The translations under genes were made by a program, and so were the position numbers. Below the pieces are notes generated by a model. The model was not told the origin of the DNA. It did no database searches and was given only the letters and a program-made list of their open reading frames with translations. This document shows, piece after piece, positions 40,990 through 49,195 of a stretch of 64,000 nucleotides of DNA. This DNA is from Pseudomonadota bacterium. Lineage in GTDB: Bacteria > Pseudomonadota > Alphaproteobacteria > Sphingomonadales > Sphingomonadaceae. Location: positions 248,001-312,000 of the forward strand of contig JAEWEY010000010.1 of assembly GCA_023389105.1 (NCBI GenBank). The letters are read 5' to 3'. How positions within the stretch are numbered: the stretch's first letter is position 1; each line of letters begins with the position of its first letter.

Positions 40990-42513
40990 CTAATCGGCTG
41001 CCGCGGCGCAGCAGCGCCGAATGAAGTCTTCGTGCTGCGGCATCAGTCCCACATTCGCAACGAGGACTTGCTCGACGTGGTCGACGAGCGTCAGCATGTC
41101 CTGATCGGAGACCCAATCCACCGCCGGGTGATAAGCCTTGGGTTGAATGCCCTGCCCGAGCATGACCTGTACCCAACTGGTCAGCCCGAACATCTCCGTC
41201 CCGTTGCGGAAGAACTGTCCGTCGGCGCGGAAGAGATCCATGTGCGCCTGAAGCTCGTCGGGAATGGTCATGGTCCGAACGTAATTCCAGAACTCCGAAT
41301 CGTCGCGCTCGGTCGCGTGATAATGGAGGATCAGGAAATCGCGGATGCGTTCGTATTCGAAGTCGGATTGTTCGTTGTAAGCATTCTGCAGCGCGACGTC
41401 GCAGCTTGCATCGGGGAAGAGGTGCATGAGCCGGTTGATGCCGGCCTGAACCAGATAGATTGCGGTGGACTCGAGCGGTTCGAGAAAGCCCCCCGCCAGC
41501 CCCATCGCGACCACGTTGCGATCCCACAGCTTGCGCCGCTTGCCGGTTCGGAAACGCAGCAATCTCGGATCGCCGGCAGCGGGTCCGTCCAAATTGGCGA
41601 GCAGCACCTCTGCGGCCTCATCATCGCTGCAGAACTCGCTGCTGTAGACATGGCCATTGCCGGTGCGGTGCTGGAGCGGAATGCGCCACTGCCATCCCGA
41701 TGAACGCGCGGTCGACCGGGTATAGGGGGTCGGCGGCCCGACCTTTTCGCACGGAACCGCGAGTGCCCGGTCGCACGGCAACCAGTGCGTCCAGTCGATG
41801 AATTCGACCCCGAGCGCGTCGCCGATCAGGAGCGAGCGGAAGCCCGTGCAGTCGATGAAGAGATCCGCTTCGACCCGCTGCCCGCTTTCCAGCTGTACGC
41901 CGTCGACGAAGCCGCTTTCACCATTGAGGTGGACGCTTACAACCTTGCCTTCGATCCGCGTGGCGCCCTGCGCTTCAGCGCGCTGCCGCAGATAGCGCCC
42001 GTAGAGAAACGCGTCGAAATGGTAGGCGTAAGCGACCTCGGCCAGCGGTGAGCCTGGCGGCGCATCCGATGCCGAGACCATGAACTTGCCGAGCGGGGCG
42101 GCAAGCGTGTTCAAGGAATAATGGCCAATGTCCTTGGCCTTGCCCTGGGCGCGCGCCTTCAACCAATATTGATGGAACGGCAGCAATCCCAGGTCGCGGC
42201 CGATGGTGCCGAAGCCGTGGATGTAGCTGTCGCCAATCTTGCCCCAGTCGTTGAACTGAATGCCAAGCTTGAAACTGCCTTTGGTCTGGCGGACGAACTC
42301 AGCTTCGTCGATTTCAAGCAGGCGGTTGAAGGCGGAGAGGTGCGGTACGGTCGCTTCGCCGACGCCGATGATGCCAATCTCTTCGGACTCGACGAGAACG
42401 ACCTCGACGGTCTTGCCAAACATCTTGGTGATCGCCGCTGCGCACATCCAGCCGGCCGAGCCGCCACCGATCACAGCGACGGAACGGACGGGTCGGCTGG
42501 TCTCTCGCTGCAT
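40990..42513 (-). CDS. Tryptophan halogenase-like FAD protein (halogenase-like 3)
   Basis: Flavin-dependent halogenase homologue, 507 residues from ATG 42513 (a TTG at 42519 is also open). FAD loop GGGSAGWM, catalytic-lysine equivalent in KGSFKLGIQF, WQWRIP motif, and EPLESTAIYLVQ with the Glu-Ser pair. Closely similar to halogenase-like 2 throughout, for example IPLQHRTGNGHV in both. It stands between TBDR and GH43-like genes, the same place after the receptor as in the first locus. No flavin reductase is nearby. Its presence in a carbohydrate operon argues against a role in antibiotic synthesis. Confidence 0.87.
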   Translation of the reverse strand: MQRETSRPVRSVAVIGGGSAGWMCAAAITKMFGKTVEVVLVESEEIGIIGVGEATVPHLSAFNRLLEIDEAEFVRQTKGSFKLGIQFNDWGKIGDSYIHGFGTIGRDLGLLPFHQYWLKARAQGKAKDIGHYSLNTLAAPLGKFMVSASDAPPGSPLAEVAYAYHFDAFLYGRYLRQRAEAQGATRIEGKVVSVHLNGESGFVDGVQLESGQRVEADLFIDCTGFRSLLIGDALGVEFIDWTHWLPCDRALAVPCEKVGPPTPYTRSTARSSGWQWRIPLQHRTGNGHVYSSEFCSDDEAAEVLLANLDGPAAGDPRLLRFRTGKRRKLWDRNVVAMGLAGGFLEPLESTAIYLVQAGINRLMHLFPDASCDVALQNAYNEQSDFEYERIRDFLILHYHATERDDSEFWNYVRTMTIPDELQAHMDLFRADGQFFRNGTEMFGLTSWVQVMLGQGIQPKAYHPAVDWVSDQDMLTLVDHVEQVLVANVGLMPQHEDFIRRCCAAAAD

Positions 42514-42531
42514 CGTCAACCAATTAGACTA

Positions 42532-42566
42532 AGGGGAGGGAAACTGGCCATCGCCAGCCCTCCCCT
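42532..42566. other. Strong hairpin between TBDR and halogenase genes (locus 2)
   Basis: AGGGGAGGG pairs with CCCTCCCCT, and inside it CTGGC pairs with GCCAG around a CATC loop, with an AAA bulge. On the plus strand it is followed by a T-run, like a terminator, but both flanking genes are on the minus strand, where A-run, hairpin and TTAGTC appear in that order. It matches the hairpin at 24266 in position. It may end antisense transcripts or protect the receptor mRNA. Confidence 0.75.
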
Positions 42567-42597
42567 TTTTTCAACACAAGCGCAGGCAATCGCGCGT

Positions 42598-45500
42598 CTA
42601 GAAACGAACACCCGCGGTCAGGCGAACCGTCCTTGGATTGCCGGTGATGTTGCCACTCTTGTTGTAGGCGGCACGCGCGACACCATAGTCGGGGTAATAG
42701 ATGTCGCCCGGGTTCCAGTTAGTCCAATTGAACACGTTCAGCACGTCGACACGCGCGTAAGCACCAATCCCGCGCGGGAACGCAAATTCCTTGGTGAACT
42801 GGAGGTCGACGTCCTTGTAGCCGAGCGTGTTATGCGGCCGGACGCTGTAGAAGACGGTGTTGCCGCCGGCATCGTTGCAGACCTGCAGGCCGTTCGGACA
42901 GCCGAAGATTGTCGCGGCAGCCGGCGGCGTCGCCAGCTCAACCTTCGTGGCCATCGAGATGCCCCAGAAGATGTCCTTGCTGAACGTCGCAACGAGACGG
43001 TGACGCGGCACGGCCGTTCCGGTGATCCAGGGATACTGGCTCGCGTACGGCAGATCGAACAGATACTGGTTGTTGTTGATCGAGTAGGGGTTGGCACCGC
43101 CTGCCACGTTGTTCTGCTTGGCGGCGGAGAAGGTGTACGACACCGTCGCGCTCCAGCCCGATTGCTTGGTGTAAGGCTTCTGCGCGGCAAGGCCGATCTG
43201 CAAATTCTTGTCCTTGGCACCGTTGTCCCAAAGGATGAGACCGCCGATGCCCGGGACGCCCTGCGATCCCCACTGCGAACCGTTCTGGAAGTAAGCGCCC
43301 GAAGCATAGCGATTGCCGAGGCGGCCAACGATGGCGTCGAAGCTCTTCACATAGGAGATGGTCGCCTGCGTGTTCCAGTCGCCGATCTTGTTGCGCATGC
43401 CGATGCTGAACTGATCGGAATGCGGCGTCCGCAGGTGATTGTTGAGAAGGTCGACTTCGCCCGACGTCGAGCTGATCTGCAATGTTTGCAGGCCGGCCGG
43501 CGTCAGATACGCGGGATTGAAGGCATAGCAGTGGTTGACCGGATTGATGTCCGCGGCCGTTGCACAGGGCCCGAACGAGTCCTGCGTTTGCGGAGAGGGG
43601 AAATACACCTGCGGGTTGTTGTTCAGCGCAACCTTGGTGACTTCCAGCGCCAGCGTACCGAATTGGTTGCGGTTATACGCCCGGGCATAGCCGCCGAAAA
43701 TGACATGCCGGTTGTCGCCGTGAATGTCGTAGGAGAAGCCGAGGCGCGGCGAGAAATTATTGCGGGCTTTACGGTTGCTGCCCGTGCTGATGTAGTCGTT
43801 GATGTCGTAACCTGGCGTTGAGCCCGATCCCTTCGCCAGCACGGACGCGTAGCTTTGCGTCGTCCCCGGGAAGGGCCCGTTCAGGGCAGCGATAACGTTG
43901 GCCGGCGTGCGGTATTTAAGGAACGCCGGAACCTCCTCACGATCCCAGCGCAGGCCGAGGTTGAGGATCAAGTGGCGGTTCACGTTCCAGTCGTCCTGGA
44001 CGTAGGCACTATATTGCTTGGCCGTCGTGCTCACGCTCGCGGCATTGACGCCCTGGTTGATGACCGGGAACTGGATCAGGTACGGCGTCGGCGAGAGGCC
44101 ATTGGGCGTCACCGCATAATAATAGGTCGCGTTCGCCAAGTCCGAGCTAGCATTCTGCGTCTTCAGCTTGATCGCTGCAAAGCTGCCGCCGAGACGGAGC
44201 GTGTGGTCACCCGCGAGATGCAGGCCGGTGTAGGTGAAATCTTCCTGCAAGGTGAAGCCGCGTTGACGGCTGACAGCGCCGACGCCGAGACCGGGTCCGC
44301 CGACCTGGATAAGCGCGCTTGAACCCTGGCTGCTGTTGGCATTCGGGTAGTAGGCATACTGGATCTGCGGGGTTGCCGTGGTCTGGAGCGATCCGCTGTT
44401 CGTATTCTGGTACGACAGCAGCGCCTGGTTGACCCAATTGTCCTCGTTGTGTTGCCAGCGGATGTCGGCGCGCTTGTCGTTGTTCCGGTACGGTGCGCGC
44501 GTTGAAGCCGCGGCCTGCCCGCCGCCACCGGACAAGGTCTTCTCGAGGCGAAGCTTCCCGGTGACCTCCAGCCGGTCCTTGCTGCCCGGCTCCAGGTCGA
44601 CCTTCCCGAAATAGAGATTTTCCGTGAACGGGTTGGTGATCGATCCAAACTGGCTTCCCACACCCGCCGGCAAAATCGCCTGCGCCTGAGCGGTTGTCAG
44701 GCCGCCCGCCGGAAAGACGACCGTCTGGTTCGAGAGGCTCTTGTGCTCCCAGGTGAAGAAGAAGTGCGCGACGTCCTTGACGATCGGGCCGCCGATGGCC
44801 GCACCATATTCCTTGCTGGGTTCCTTCCCCTTCTTGGCGCCGCTCGCCTTTTCGGCTGCTGTCCGCGACCGCAGGTCCTGATTGGTGAACGTGCCGAAAG
44901 CTTCGCCGTGGAACTGGTTCGTACCCGACTTGGTCTGGGCGATGATGATCGCGCTCGAAGCGTCGCCATATTGCGCGCTGTAGTTGGAGGTCACGACCTT
45001 ATATTCGGAAATCGCGAGCTGCGGGAACGGGTTGCCGGGGTCGCCGTTGCCCTGCGGGCCGGAACTGCCCGTGATGCCGGAGCCGCCGCCGACATAATCC
45101 TTCTGGCTGACACCATCGATGTAGACGTTCACGCCCGACGCCAGCTGGGCGCCGCCACGAAGTGACGTGTTGCGGTTGGAGTCGACGTTGAACTGCACGC
45201 CCGGAACCGTCGAAGCGAATTCCAGGAAGTTGCGGGTCGCCTGGGGCAATACCGCGATGTCGTGCAGCGTGACGAACTGATTGACCTGAGACGTCCGCAC
45301 TTCCGTCGTGGGACGATTACCCGTCACGACGATCGACCCCTTATCGGCCGTCGCGGTCGGGGCCGCCTCGCCGAAATTCTGTACCTGCTCGGACGCGACG
45401 GGAACGATGACATCGGCAGCACTGCTTCCGGCCGTCACACGATATGTTCCCGGCTGCAGGCCGGCGATCACGTAGGTTCCGTCCGGACCGGCGGTGACCT

Positions 45501-45699
45501 GGCGCACCGCGCCAGTGTTCACTTCCTTGGCGATGACCTGGACGCCCGCGGGAGCAGTCCCGCGCAGGGTCGAGCCCGTGGCCTGGGCCAGCGCCGCAGT
45601 GGGAAACGCAACTGAACTCGCGACCGCGATTGCCGCGAACGAGCTGTTGAGATGAGCCAAGCTTGCGGCAAGCCGCCGCGTCTTCGAAAGTGCTTTCAC
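42598..45699 (-). CDS. TonB-dependent receptor, Oar-like with carboxypeptidase-regulatory domain
   Basis: Outer-membrane receptor of 1033 residues from GTG 45699; the frame is open to 45915, but GGAGAGGG stands ahead of this GTG. A long signal sequence ends near TAALAQA. Next is a CarboxypepD_reg-like domain (VRQVTAGPDGTYVIAGLQPG), then SIVVTGNR and a plug domain with QFVTLHDIAVLPQATRNFLE. The barrel ends in VRLTAGVRF, with the usual terminal Phe. The Oar-like type often handles large substrates such as peptides or glycans. The operator palindrome lies 28 bases upstream. It heads the TBDR-halogenase-GH43 operon. Confidence 0.92.
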   Translation of the reverse strand: MKALSKTRRLAASLAHLNSSFAAIAVASSVAFPTAALAQATGSTLRGTAPAGVQVIAKEVNTGAVRQVTAGPDGTYVIAGLQPGTYRVTAGSSAADVIVPVASEQVQNFGEAAPTATADKGSIVVTGNRPTTEVRTSQVNQFVTLHDIAVLPQATRNFLEFASTVPGVQFNVDSNRNTSLRGGAQLASGVNVYIDGVSQKDYVGGGSGITGSSGPQGNGDPGNPFPQLAISEYKVVTSNYSAQYGDASSAIIIAQTKSGTNQFHGEAFGTFTNQDLRSRTAAEKASGAKKGKEPSKEYGAAIGGPIVKDVAHFFFTWEHKSLSNQTVVFPAGGLTTAQAQAILPAGVGSQFGSITNPFTENLYFGKVDLEPGSKDRLEVTGKLRLEKTLSGGGGQAAASTRAPYRNNDKRADIRWQHNEDNWVNQALLSYQNTNSGSLQTTATPQIQYAYYPNANSSQGSSALIQVGGPGLGVGAVSRQRGFTLQEDFTYTGLHLAGDHTLRLGGSFAAIKLKTQNASSDLANATYYYAVTPNGLSPTPYLIQFPVINQGVNAASVSTTAKQYSAYVQDDWNVNRHLILNLGLRWDREEVPAFLKYRTPANVIAALNGPFPGTTQSYASVLAKGSGSTPGYDINDYISTGSNRKARNNFSPRLGFSYDIHGDNRHVIFGGYARAYNRNQFGTLALEVTKVALNNNPQVYFPSPQTQDSFGPCATAADINPVNHCYAFNPAYLTPAGLQTLQISSTSGEVDLLNNHLRTPHSDQFSIGMRNKIGDWNTQATISYVKSFDAIVGRLGNRYASGAYFQNGSQWGSQGVPGIGGLILWDNGAKDKNLQIGLAAQKPYTKQSGWSATVSYTFSAAKQNNVAGGANPYSINNNQYLFDLPYASQYPWITGTAVPRHRLVATFSKDIFWGISMATKVELATPPAAATIFGCPNGLQVCNDAGGNTVFYSVRPHNTLGYKDVDLQFTKEFAFPRGIGAYARVDVLNVFNWTNWNPGDIYYPDYGVARAAYNKSGNITGNPRTVRLTAGVRF

Positions 45700-45726
45700 G
45701 TTTCCCTCTCCCCAGTTACTTCCGGC

Positions 45727-45742
45727 ATGTAACCGGTTACAT
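45727..45742. promoter_or_regulatory. LacI-type operator before the second TBDR operon
   Basis: ATGTAACCGGTTACAT, identical over all 16 bases to the palindrome at 36678. It lies 28 bases upstream of the GTG start of the TBDR, where a repressor could block transcription. This ties the receptor operon to the LacI/GH144/GH3 genes. Confidence 0.85.
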
Positions 45743-45922
45743 TCAAACGCGGCTATATGGCGCCGATTGCGGAACAAACTCCTGTGACGGGACGGTGTCA
45801 ATCGGACGCGGCCGTTCAGCAACGACGGTTTATGCGCTGCTGTGACTTTCGCGCCACGCGTCTGGTTGGTCAGAGCGATCAACTCGAAGGTCTGAAGCCG
45901 CTTGCTCCAACACATTCCTTGC

Positions 45923-45942
45923 TGTATTGGTGTTGTAATACA
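45923..45942. promoter_or_regulatory. Inverted repeat before the GIN-domain genes
   Basis: TGTATT, 8 bases, AATACA, placed 17 bases before the first GIN gene start and next to its AGGAGG ribosome site. Such symmetry suggests a dimeric repressor site, for example of a GntR-type regulator, but no regulator gene is next to it. The 45743-45922 stretch between this and the operator shows nothing else I can name. Confidence 0.45.
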
Positions 45943-45959
45943 CTGATTAGGAGGTCGTC

Positions 45960-46940
45960 ATGCCCCGCCCGCTCGCGATTGAGATACTCGAAGCCATCGT
46001 CACGCACTATCAGGCCCGCCGCGAGCAGGAGCGCGATGGCCGGAGAGACCGGGACCGTCGGCATCCGCGGCATGACGTTCGCGGCGAGGACAAATCGTTC
46101 GACGTGCAGCCTTTCGACCAGGTGCACGTGTCCGGACCGTTCGAAGTTGAAATCCAGACCGGCGAGAGCTGCGGCGTCGAAGCTTCCGGGTCAGACGAAG
46201 GCCTCGCCGCCCTTTCCATTGCGCAAGATGGTGCGCGCCTGTTTATCGGTTGCACGGACGACGGTCTGGACGCGGATGTTTCGATCGTCGTCACGCTCGA
46301 ACAACTGAAATCGGTGCAGCTGACGGGCTCCGGCGATGTGACGATCGACCGCGTGGAAGGCGATGTTTTCGAATGTGCCAGTTGCGGTTCCGGCGACGTC
46401 TCCATCGAGTCGCTGAACAGCGGGAGCGCCAGGATTTCCTTGGCTGGATCGGGCGACGTCCAGATCGACGAACTCAACGGCGACCGCGCCGAGGTCTCGC
46501 TGCACGGCTCTGGCGATCTGACGATCGAAACGATTGAGTCGTCAGCGTTCAAGCTGTCCATGAATGGCTCCGGGGACGTATCGATCGACCAACATGAAGG
46601 CGATGAGTTCGAGGCGATGCTCGCCGGATCCGGCGATCTGATCATTGCCAACATCCGTGTCGATCAGGCGAGGTTTTCGCTATTCGGGTCCGGCGACTGC
46701 TCGATCGATGGCGGAACCATCACCAACGGTTCGTTCGAGACCGCAGGATCGGGGGACATCAGCGCCGAAGATGTCGAAGTCGCCGAAGCCCGCATCTCGA
46801 TCTGCGGGTCCGGCGACGTCTCGCTGCAAGCGTCCGACTCTGCCGACATCACCATCATGGGTTCGGGCGACGTTAGCGTCACCGGCGGCGCGAAGTGCAC
46901 CATCCATGGTGGCGGGTCCGGCGACGTCCGCTGTTCCTGA
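45960..46940 (+). CDS. GIN-domain (DUF2807) repeat protein without signal peptide
   Basis: 326-residue protein made mostly of GSGD-containing repeats. After the GIN domain start (VQPFDQVHVSGPFEVEIQTG, near residue 49) there are eleven GSGD motifs, spaced about 19-20 residues apart, ending in GGGSGDVRCS. The pattern fits a right-handed beta-helix/beta-roll as in DUF2807 proteins. The first 45 residues are strongly charged (RREQERDGRRDRDRRHPR) and contain no hydrophobic signal. It may stay in the cytoplasm, unlike its two neighbours. A strong AGGAGG ribosome site supports ATG 45960. Function unknown. Confidence 0.82.
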   Translation: MPRPLAIEILEAIVTHYQARREQERDGRRDRDRRHPRHDVRGEDKSFDVQPFDQVHVSGPFEVEIQTGESCGVEASGSDEGLAALSIAQDGARLFIGCTDDGLDADVSIVVTLEQLKSVQLTGSGDVTIDRVEGDVFECASCGSGDVSIESLNSGSARISLAGSGDVQIDELNGDRAEVSLHGSGDLTIETIESSAFKLSMNGSGDVSIDQHEGDEFEAMLAGSGDLIIANIRVDQARFSLFGSGDCSIDGGTITNGSFETAGSGDISAEDVEVAEARISICGSGDVSLQASDSADITIMGSGDVSVTGGAKCTIHGGGSGDVRCS

Positions 46941-47001
46941 CGGCATTGCCGCGCGCGACTTTTCTGGCATCATCGACCGCATAAACTGGGAAATTGACAC
47001 C

Positions 47002-47733
47002 ATGCGTACCACCATCATCGTCACCATCGCTGCATCCGCCGCTTTGTCGGCCTGCAACGTGCACAGTTCGGACGACGAGGACGTCGGCCCGGCTGTGTCG
47101 CGCAACTATCAGGTCGGCAATTTCGAACAGATCGAGGTCGCGGGCCCCTATGAGGTGCAGGTGCGCACCGGCGCCAACCCCAGCGTGTCGGCGAACGGAT
47201 CGCAAAAGCTTCTCGAGAAGACCGTCGTCGAAGTGAAGAATGGAAAGCTGATCATCCGCCCGGGCCAGAAGCGCAGCTGGTTCAACTTTGGCGGCTGGTC
47301 GACCCACGGCAAGGCGACGATGATGGTCACCGTCCCGCAATTGACCGGCGCAACCATCGCCGGCTCGGGCGGCATCCGCATCGACAAGGTGAAAGCGGAC
47401 GACTTCAAGGGCGTCGTCGCGGGTTCGGGCGATCTCGACGTCGGCACGCTCGATGTTCAGGACCTGAAGGTCGACATCGCAGGCTCGGGCAGCATCAAGG
47501 GCGCGGGCAAGGCGGCTTCCGCCAAATATGACATCGCCGGGTCAGGCGACGTCGATACCGCGCAGTTGCAGACCGAGGACATCAAGGTGTCGATCGCCGG
47601 ATCGGGCAGCGTGCGTGCCCACGCGACGCGGACTGCGGACGTGGACATCATGGGGAACGGCGACGTCGACATCAGCGGCGGCGCAAAGTGCAAGATCAAC
47701 AAAGCCGGCTCGGGTGACGTTCGCTGCTCTTAG
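47002..47733 (+). CDS. GIN-domain (head GIN, DUF2807) lipoprotein
   Basis: 243-residue protein with a lipoprotein signal: the hydrophobic stretch IIVTIAASAA is followed by the lipobox LSAC, Cys at about residue 17. The mature part has the head GIN domain (NFEQIEVAGPYEVQVRTG), then GSG-type turns (IAGSGGIRID, VAGSGDLDVG, IAGSGSIKGA, IAGSGDVDTA), and ends KAGSGDVRCS like its upstream neighbour. The frame is open from 46645, but ATG 47002 gives the signal peptide. A membrane-anchored surface or periplasmic role is likely. Second of three tandem paralogues. Confidence 0.88.
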   Translation: MRTTIIVTIAASAALSACNVHSSDDEDVGPAVSRNYQVGNFEQIEVAGPYEVQVRTGANPSVSANGSQKLLEKTVVEVKNGKLIIRPGQKRSWFNFGGWSTHGKATMMVTVPQLTGATIAGSGGIRIDKVKADDFKGVVAGSGDLDVGTLDVQDLKVDIAGSGSIKGAGKAASAKYDIAGSGDVDTAQLQTEDIKVSIAGSGSVRAHATRTADVDIMGNGDVDISGGAKCKINKAGSGDVRCS

Positions 47734-47767
47734 GCGGTCGTTAACCACAATCGTGGGAGGTGGGCGC

Positions 47768-48472
47768 ATGCGCACCTCCCTTTTCATTGCGGCAATCCTG
47801 ACCGCCATTGCTTCGCCCGCGCTCGCGGCTGACCGTAACTTCGGCGTCTCGGGCTTCACGAAGATCCGGGTCGACGGGCCGTACAAGGTAACGCTGACCA
47901 CGGGCGTGGCGCCTTTCGCACGAGCGACCGGGAGCAGCACCGCGCTCGACCGCGTGGCGATCACCGTCAACGGTGAGACCCTGGTGGTCCGGCCGGCGAC
48001 TTCTGCGTGGGGCGGCTTTCCGGGCGCCGACGTCGGTCCCGTGCAGATCGAGATCGGCGTGCATGACCTCAACAACGCCCTTCTGAATGGGGCCGGCTCG
48101 CTTTCCATTTCAAACGTTAGGGGATTGAACTTCGCTCTATCGGTTCAGGGCTCCGGCGACGTCACCATCGGCAACGTTGAGTCGGATAACATGACCGTGA
48201 CCCTCATGGGCAGCGCGAACGTCAAGCTGAGCGGCAAGACCAAGAAGTTCGTCGCACTGGTCCGCGGCATGTCGACGCTGGACGCCGGTTCGCTGCTAGC
48301 CAACGATGCGAACATCGGGGCCGAGGGATCCACCACCATCGACGCCAACATCAGCAATTCCGCCAAGATAGATGCGACCGGAAACGCGACCGTGCGCGTC
48401 GCCGGCGGCCCGTCATGCGCGACGAAGACCGCCGGGTCGTCGACCGTTAGCGGATGCAAATCATCTAATTGA
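47768..48472 (+). CDS. GIN-domain (DUF2807) protein, periplasmic
   Basis: 234-residue protein with a classical signal peptide (RTSLFIAAILTAIASPALAA, cleavage after ALA). The head GIN pattern FTKIRVDGPYKVTLTTGVAP follows, and repeats such as VQGSGDVTIGNVES, more worn than in the other two paralogues. A GGGAGGTGG ribosome site precedes ATG 47768. Its stop overlaps the convergent CADD-family gene by 8 bases. The cysteines near the C-terminus (PSCATKTAG, VSGCKSSN) may form a disulfide. Confidence 0.87.
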   Translation: MRTSLFIAAILTAIASPALAADRNFGVSGFTKIRVDGPYKVTLTTGVAPFARATGSSTALDRVAITVNGETLVVRPATSAWGGFPGADVGPVQIEIGVHDLNNALLNGAGSLSISNVRGLNFALSVQGSGDVTIGNVESDNMTVTLMGSANVKLSGKTKKFVALVRGMSTLDAGSLLANDANIGAEGSTTIDANISNSAKIDATGNATVRVAGGPSCATKTAGSSTVSGCKSSN

Positions 48473-49136
48473 CCGTCGCGCGGGCCTCTACGCCCGACAG
48501 GAAATTCCACAGCGCGCCGGCAAGCTCTTCGCCGGCCGCGACGGCTTCGGCCTTGTCACCCTCCGGCAGGCGGTCGAGCAGTGAACGGCACACCGCGCTA
48601 TGCTCGACATCCGCGCTTTCGTGAACGCGGAAGAAGCGCAGCGTCTCCTCGTCCTCAATGCCGTAGCGGTCGATCAGGCCCTCGATCTTCGCGCTGGCGA
48701 CGCCGGGAAACTGACTCTCGTATGCGTAAAGCGCGCCGAGGCCCGCGGCATAGGATTGCCGCGACAGCTTGCAGAAGGTGTCGATCAGGGCCTGCGTCTC
48801 GCCATTGAGTTGCTGCGCGCGCACGGCGTCTTGGCTTTCGCCGAGACCACAAGCGAACATCATCCACAGACTGGCGTGGTCCTGCTTGCCGACCTCGATG
48901 CCTTCTTCCTCGGCAAGGTTCTCGGCCAGCATGCGACGGCCGTCGCGATCCGGGCAAACGCTGTGCACGGCACTCACCGCGCGCGGGAAGGCTTCGACGT
49001 GATGGAAATACTGACGGGCGTAGTCACGCAGGGTGTCGAGCGGCAGCCGGCCCTCCGTCCAGGCCTGGTAGAACGGGTGCTTGAGCATGGCCCGTTCGGC
49101 AACTTTCGAGTCGATCAGCGCGGACGTCGTGGTCAT
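48465..49136 (-). CDS. CADD-family protein, probable self-sacrificing p-aminobenzoate synthase
   Basis: 223-residue haem-oxygenase-fold dimetal protein (TenA/PqqC-like). Its N-terminus MLKHPFYQAWTEGRL matches Chlamydia CADD, in which Tyr27 of the protein itself is turned into p-aminobenzoate for folate. Here the matching tyrosine is Y23. The metal ligands are present: Glu around 76-78 with H87, E140 in YAYESQF, and H172, D176, H179 in HESADVEH. The lysine equivalent to CADD Lys152 is K150 in ASAKIEGL. Ordinary PqqC is less likely, since no pqq genes are nearby. DUF1489 and mgtE follow in order upstream on the same strand. Confidence 0.83.
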   Translation of the reverse strand: MTTTSALIDSKVAERAMLKHPFYQAWTEGRLPLDTLRDYARQYFHHVEAFPRAVSAVHSVCPDRDGRRMLAENLAEEEGIEVGKQDHASLWMMFACGLGESQDAVRAQQLNGETQALIDTFCKLSRQSYAAGLGALYAYESQFPGVASAKIEGLIDRYGIEDEETLRFFRVHESADVEHSAVCRSLLDRLPEGDKAEAVAAGEELAGALWNFLSGVEARATVN

Positions 49137-49195
49137 GTGAGCCTCCCTGTTGGTCGGCTCGCGATAGCGTCGGCCAAACGACTTTAGAAGGCCGA

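Noticed and set aside
42532..42575. Plus-strand intrinsic terminator
   Set aside because: It has a T-run on the plus strand, but no plus-strand gene ends nearby, so I list it as an intergenic hairpin rather than a gene terminator.
42121..43821. 566-codon plus-strand frame opposite the halogenase-like 3 and Oar-like TBDR genes
   Set aside because: Antisense shadow; spans two real genes and has no recognisable domain.
46310..46940. Regular 57-60-base DNA repeats that could suggest a CRISPR array
   Set aside because: The repeats are coding (GSGD motif of the GIN protein), diverged at the DNA level and in frame without unique spacers.
48465..49136. PqqC (pyrroloquinoline quinone synthase) assignment
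   Set aside because: Same fold, but no other pqq genes are present and the Tyr23/Lys150 and HxxxDxxH pattern fits CADD better.
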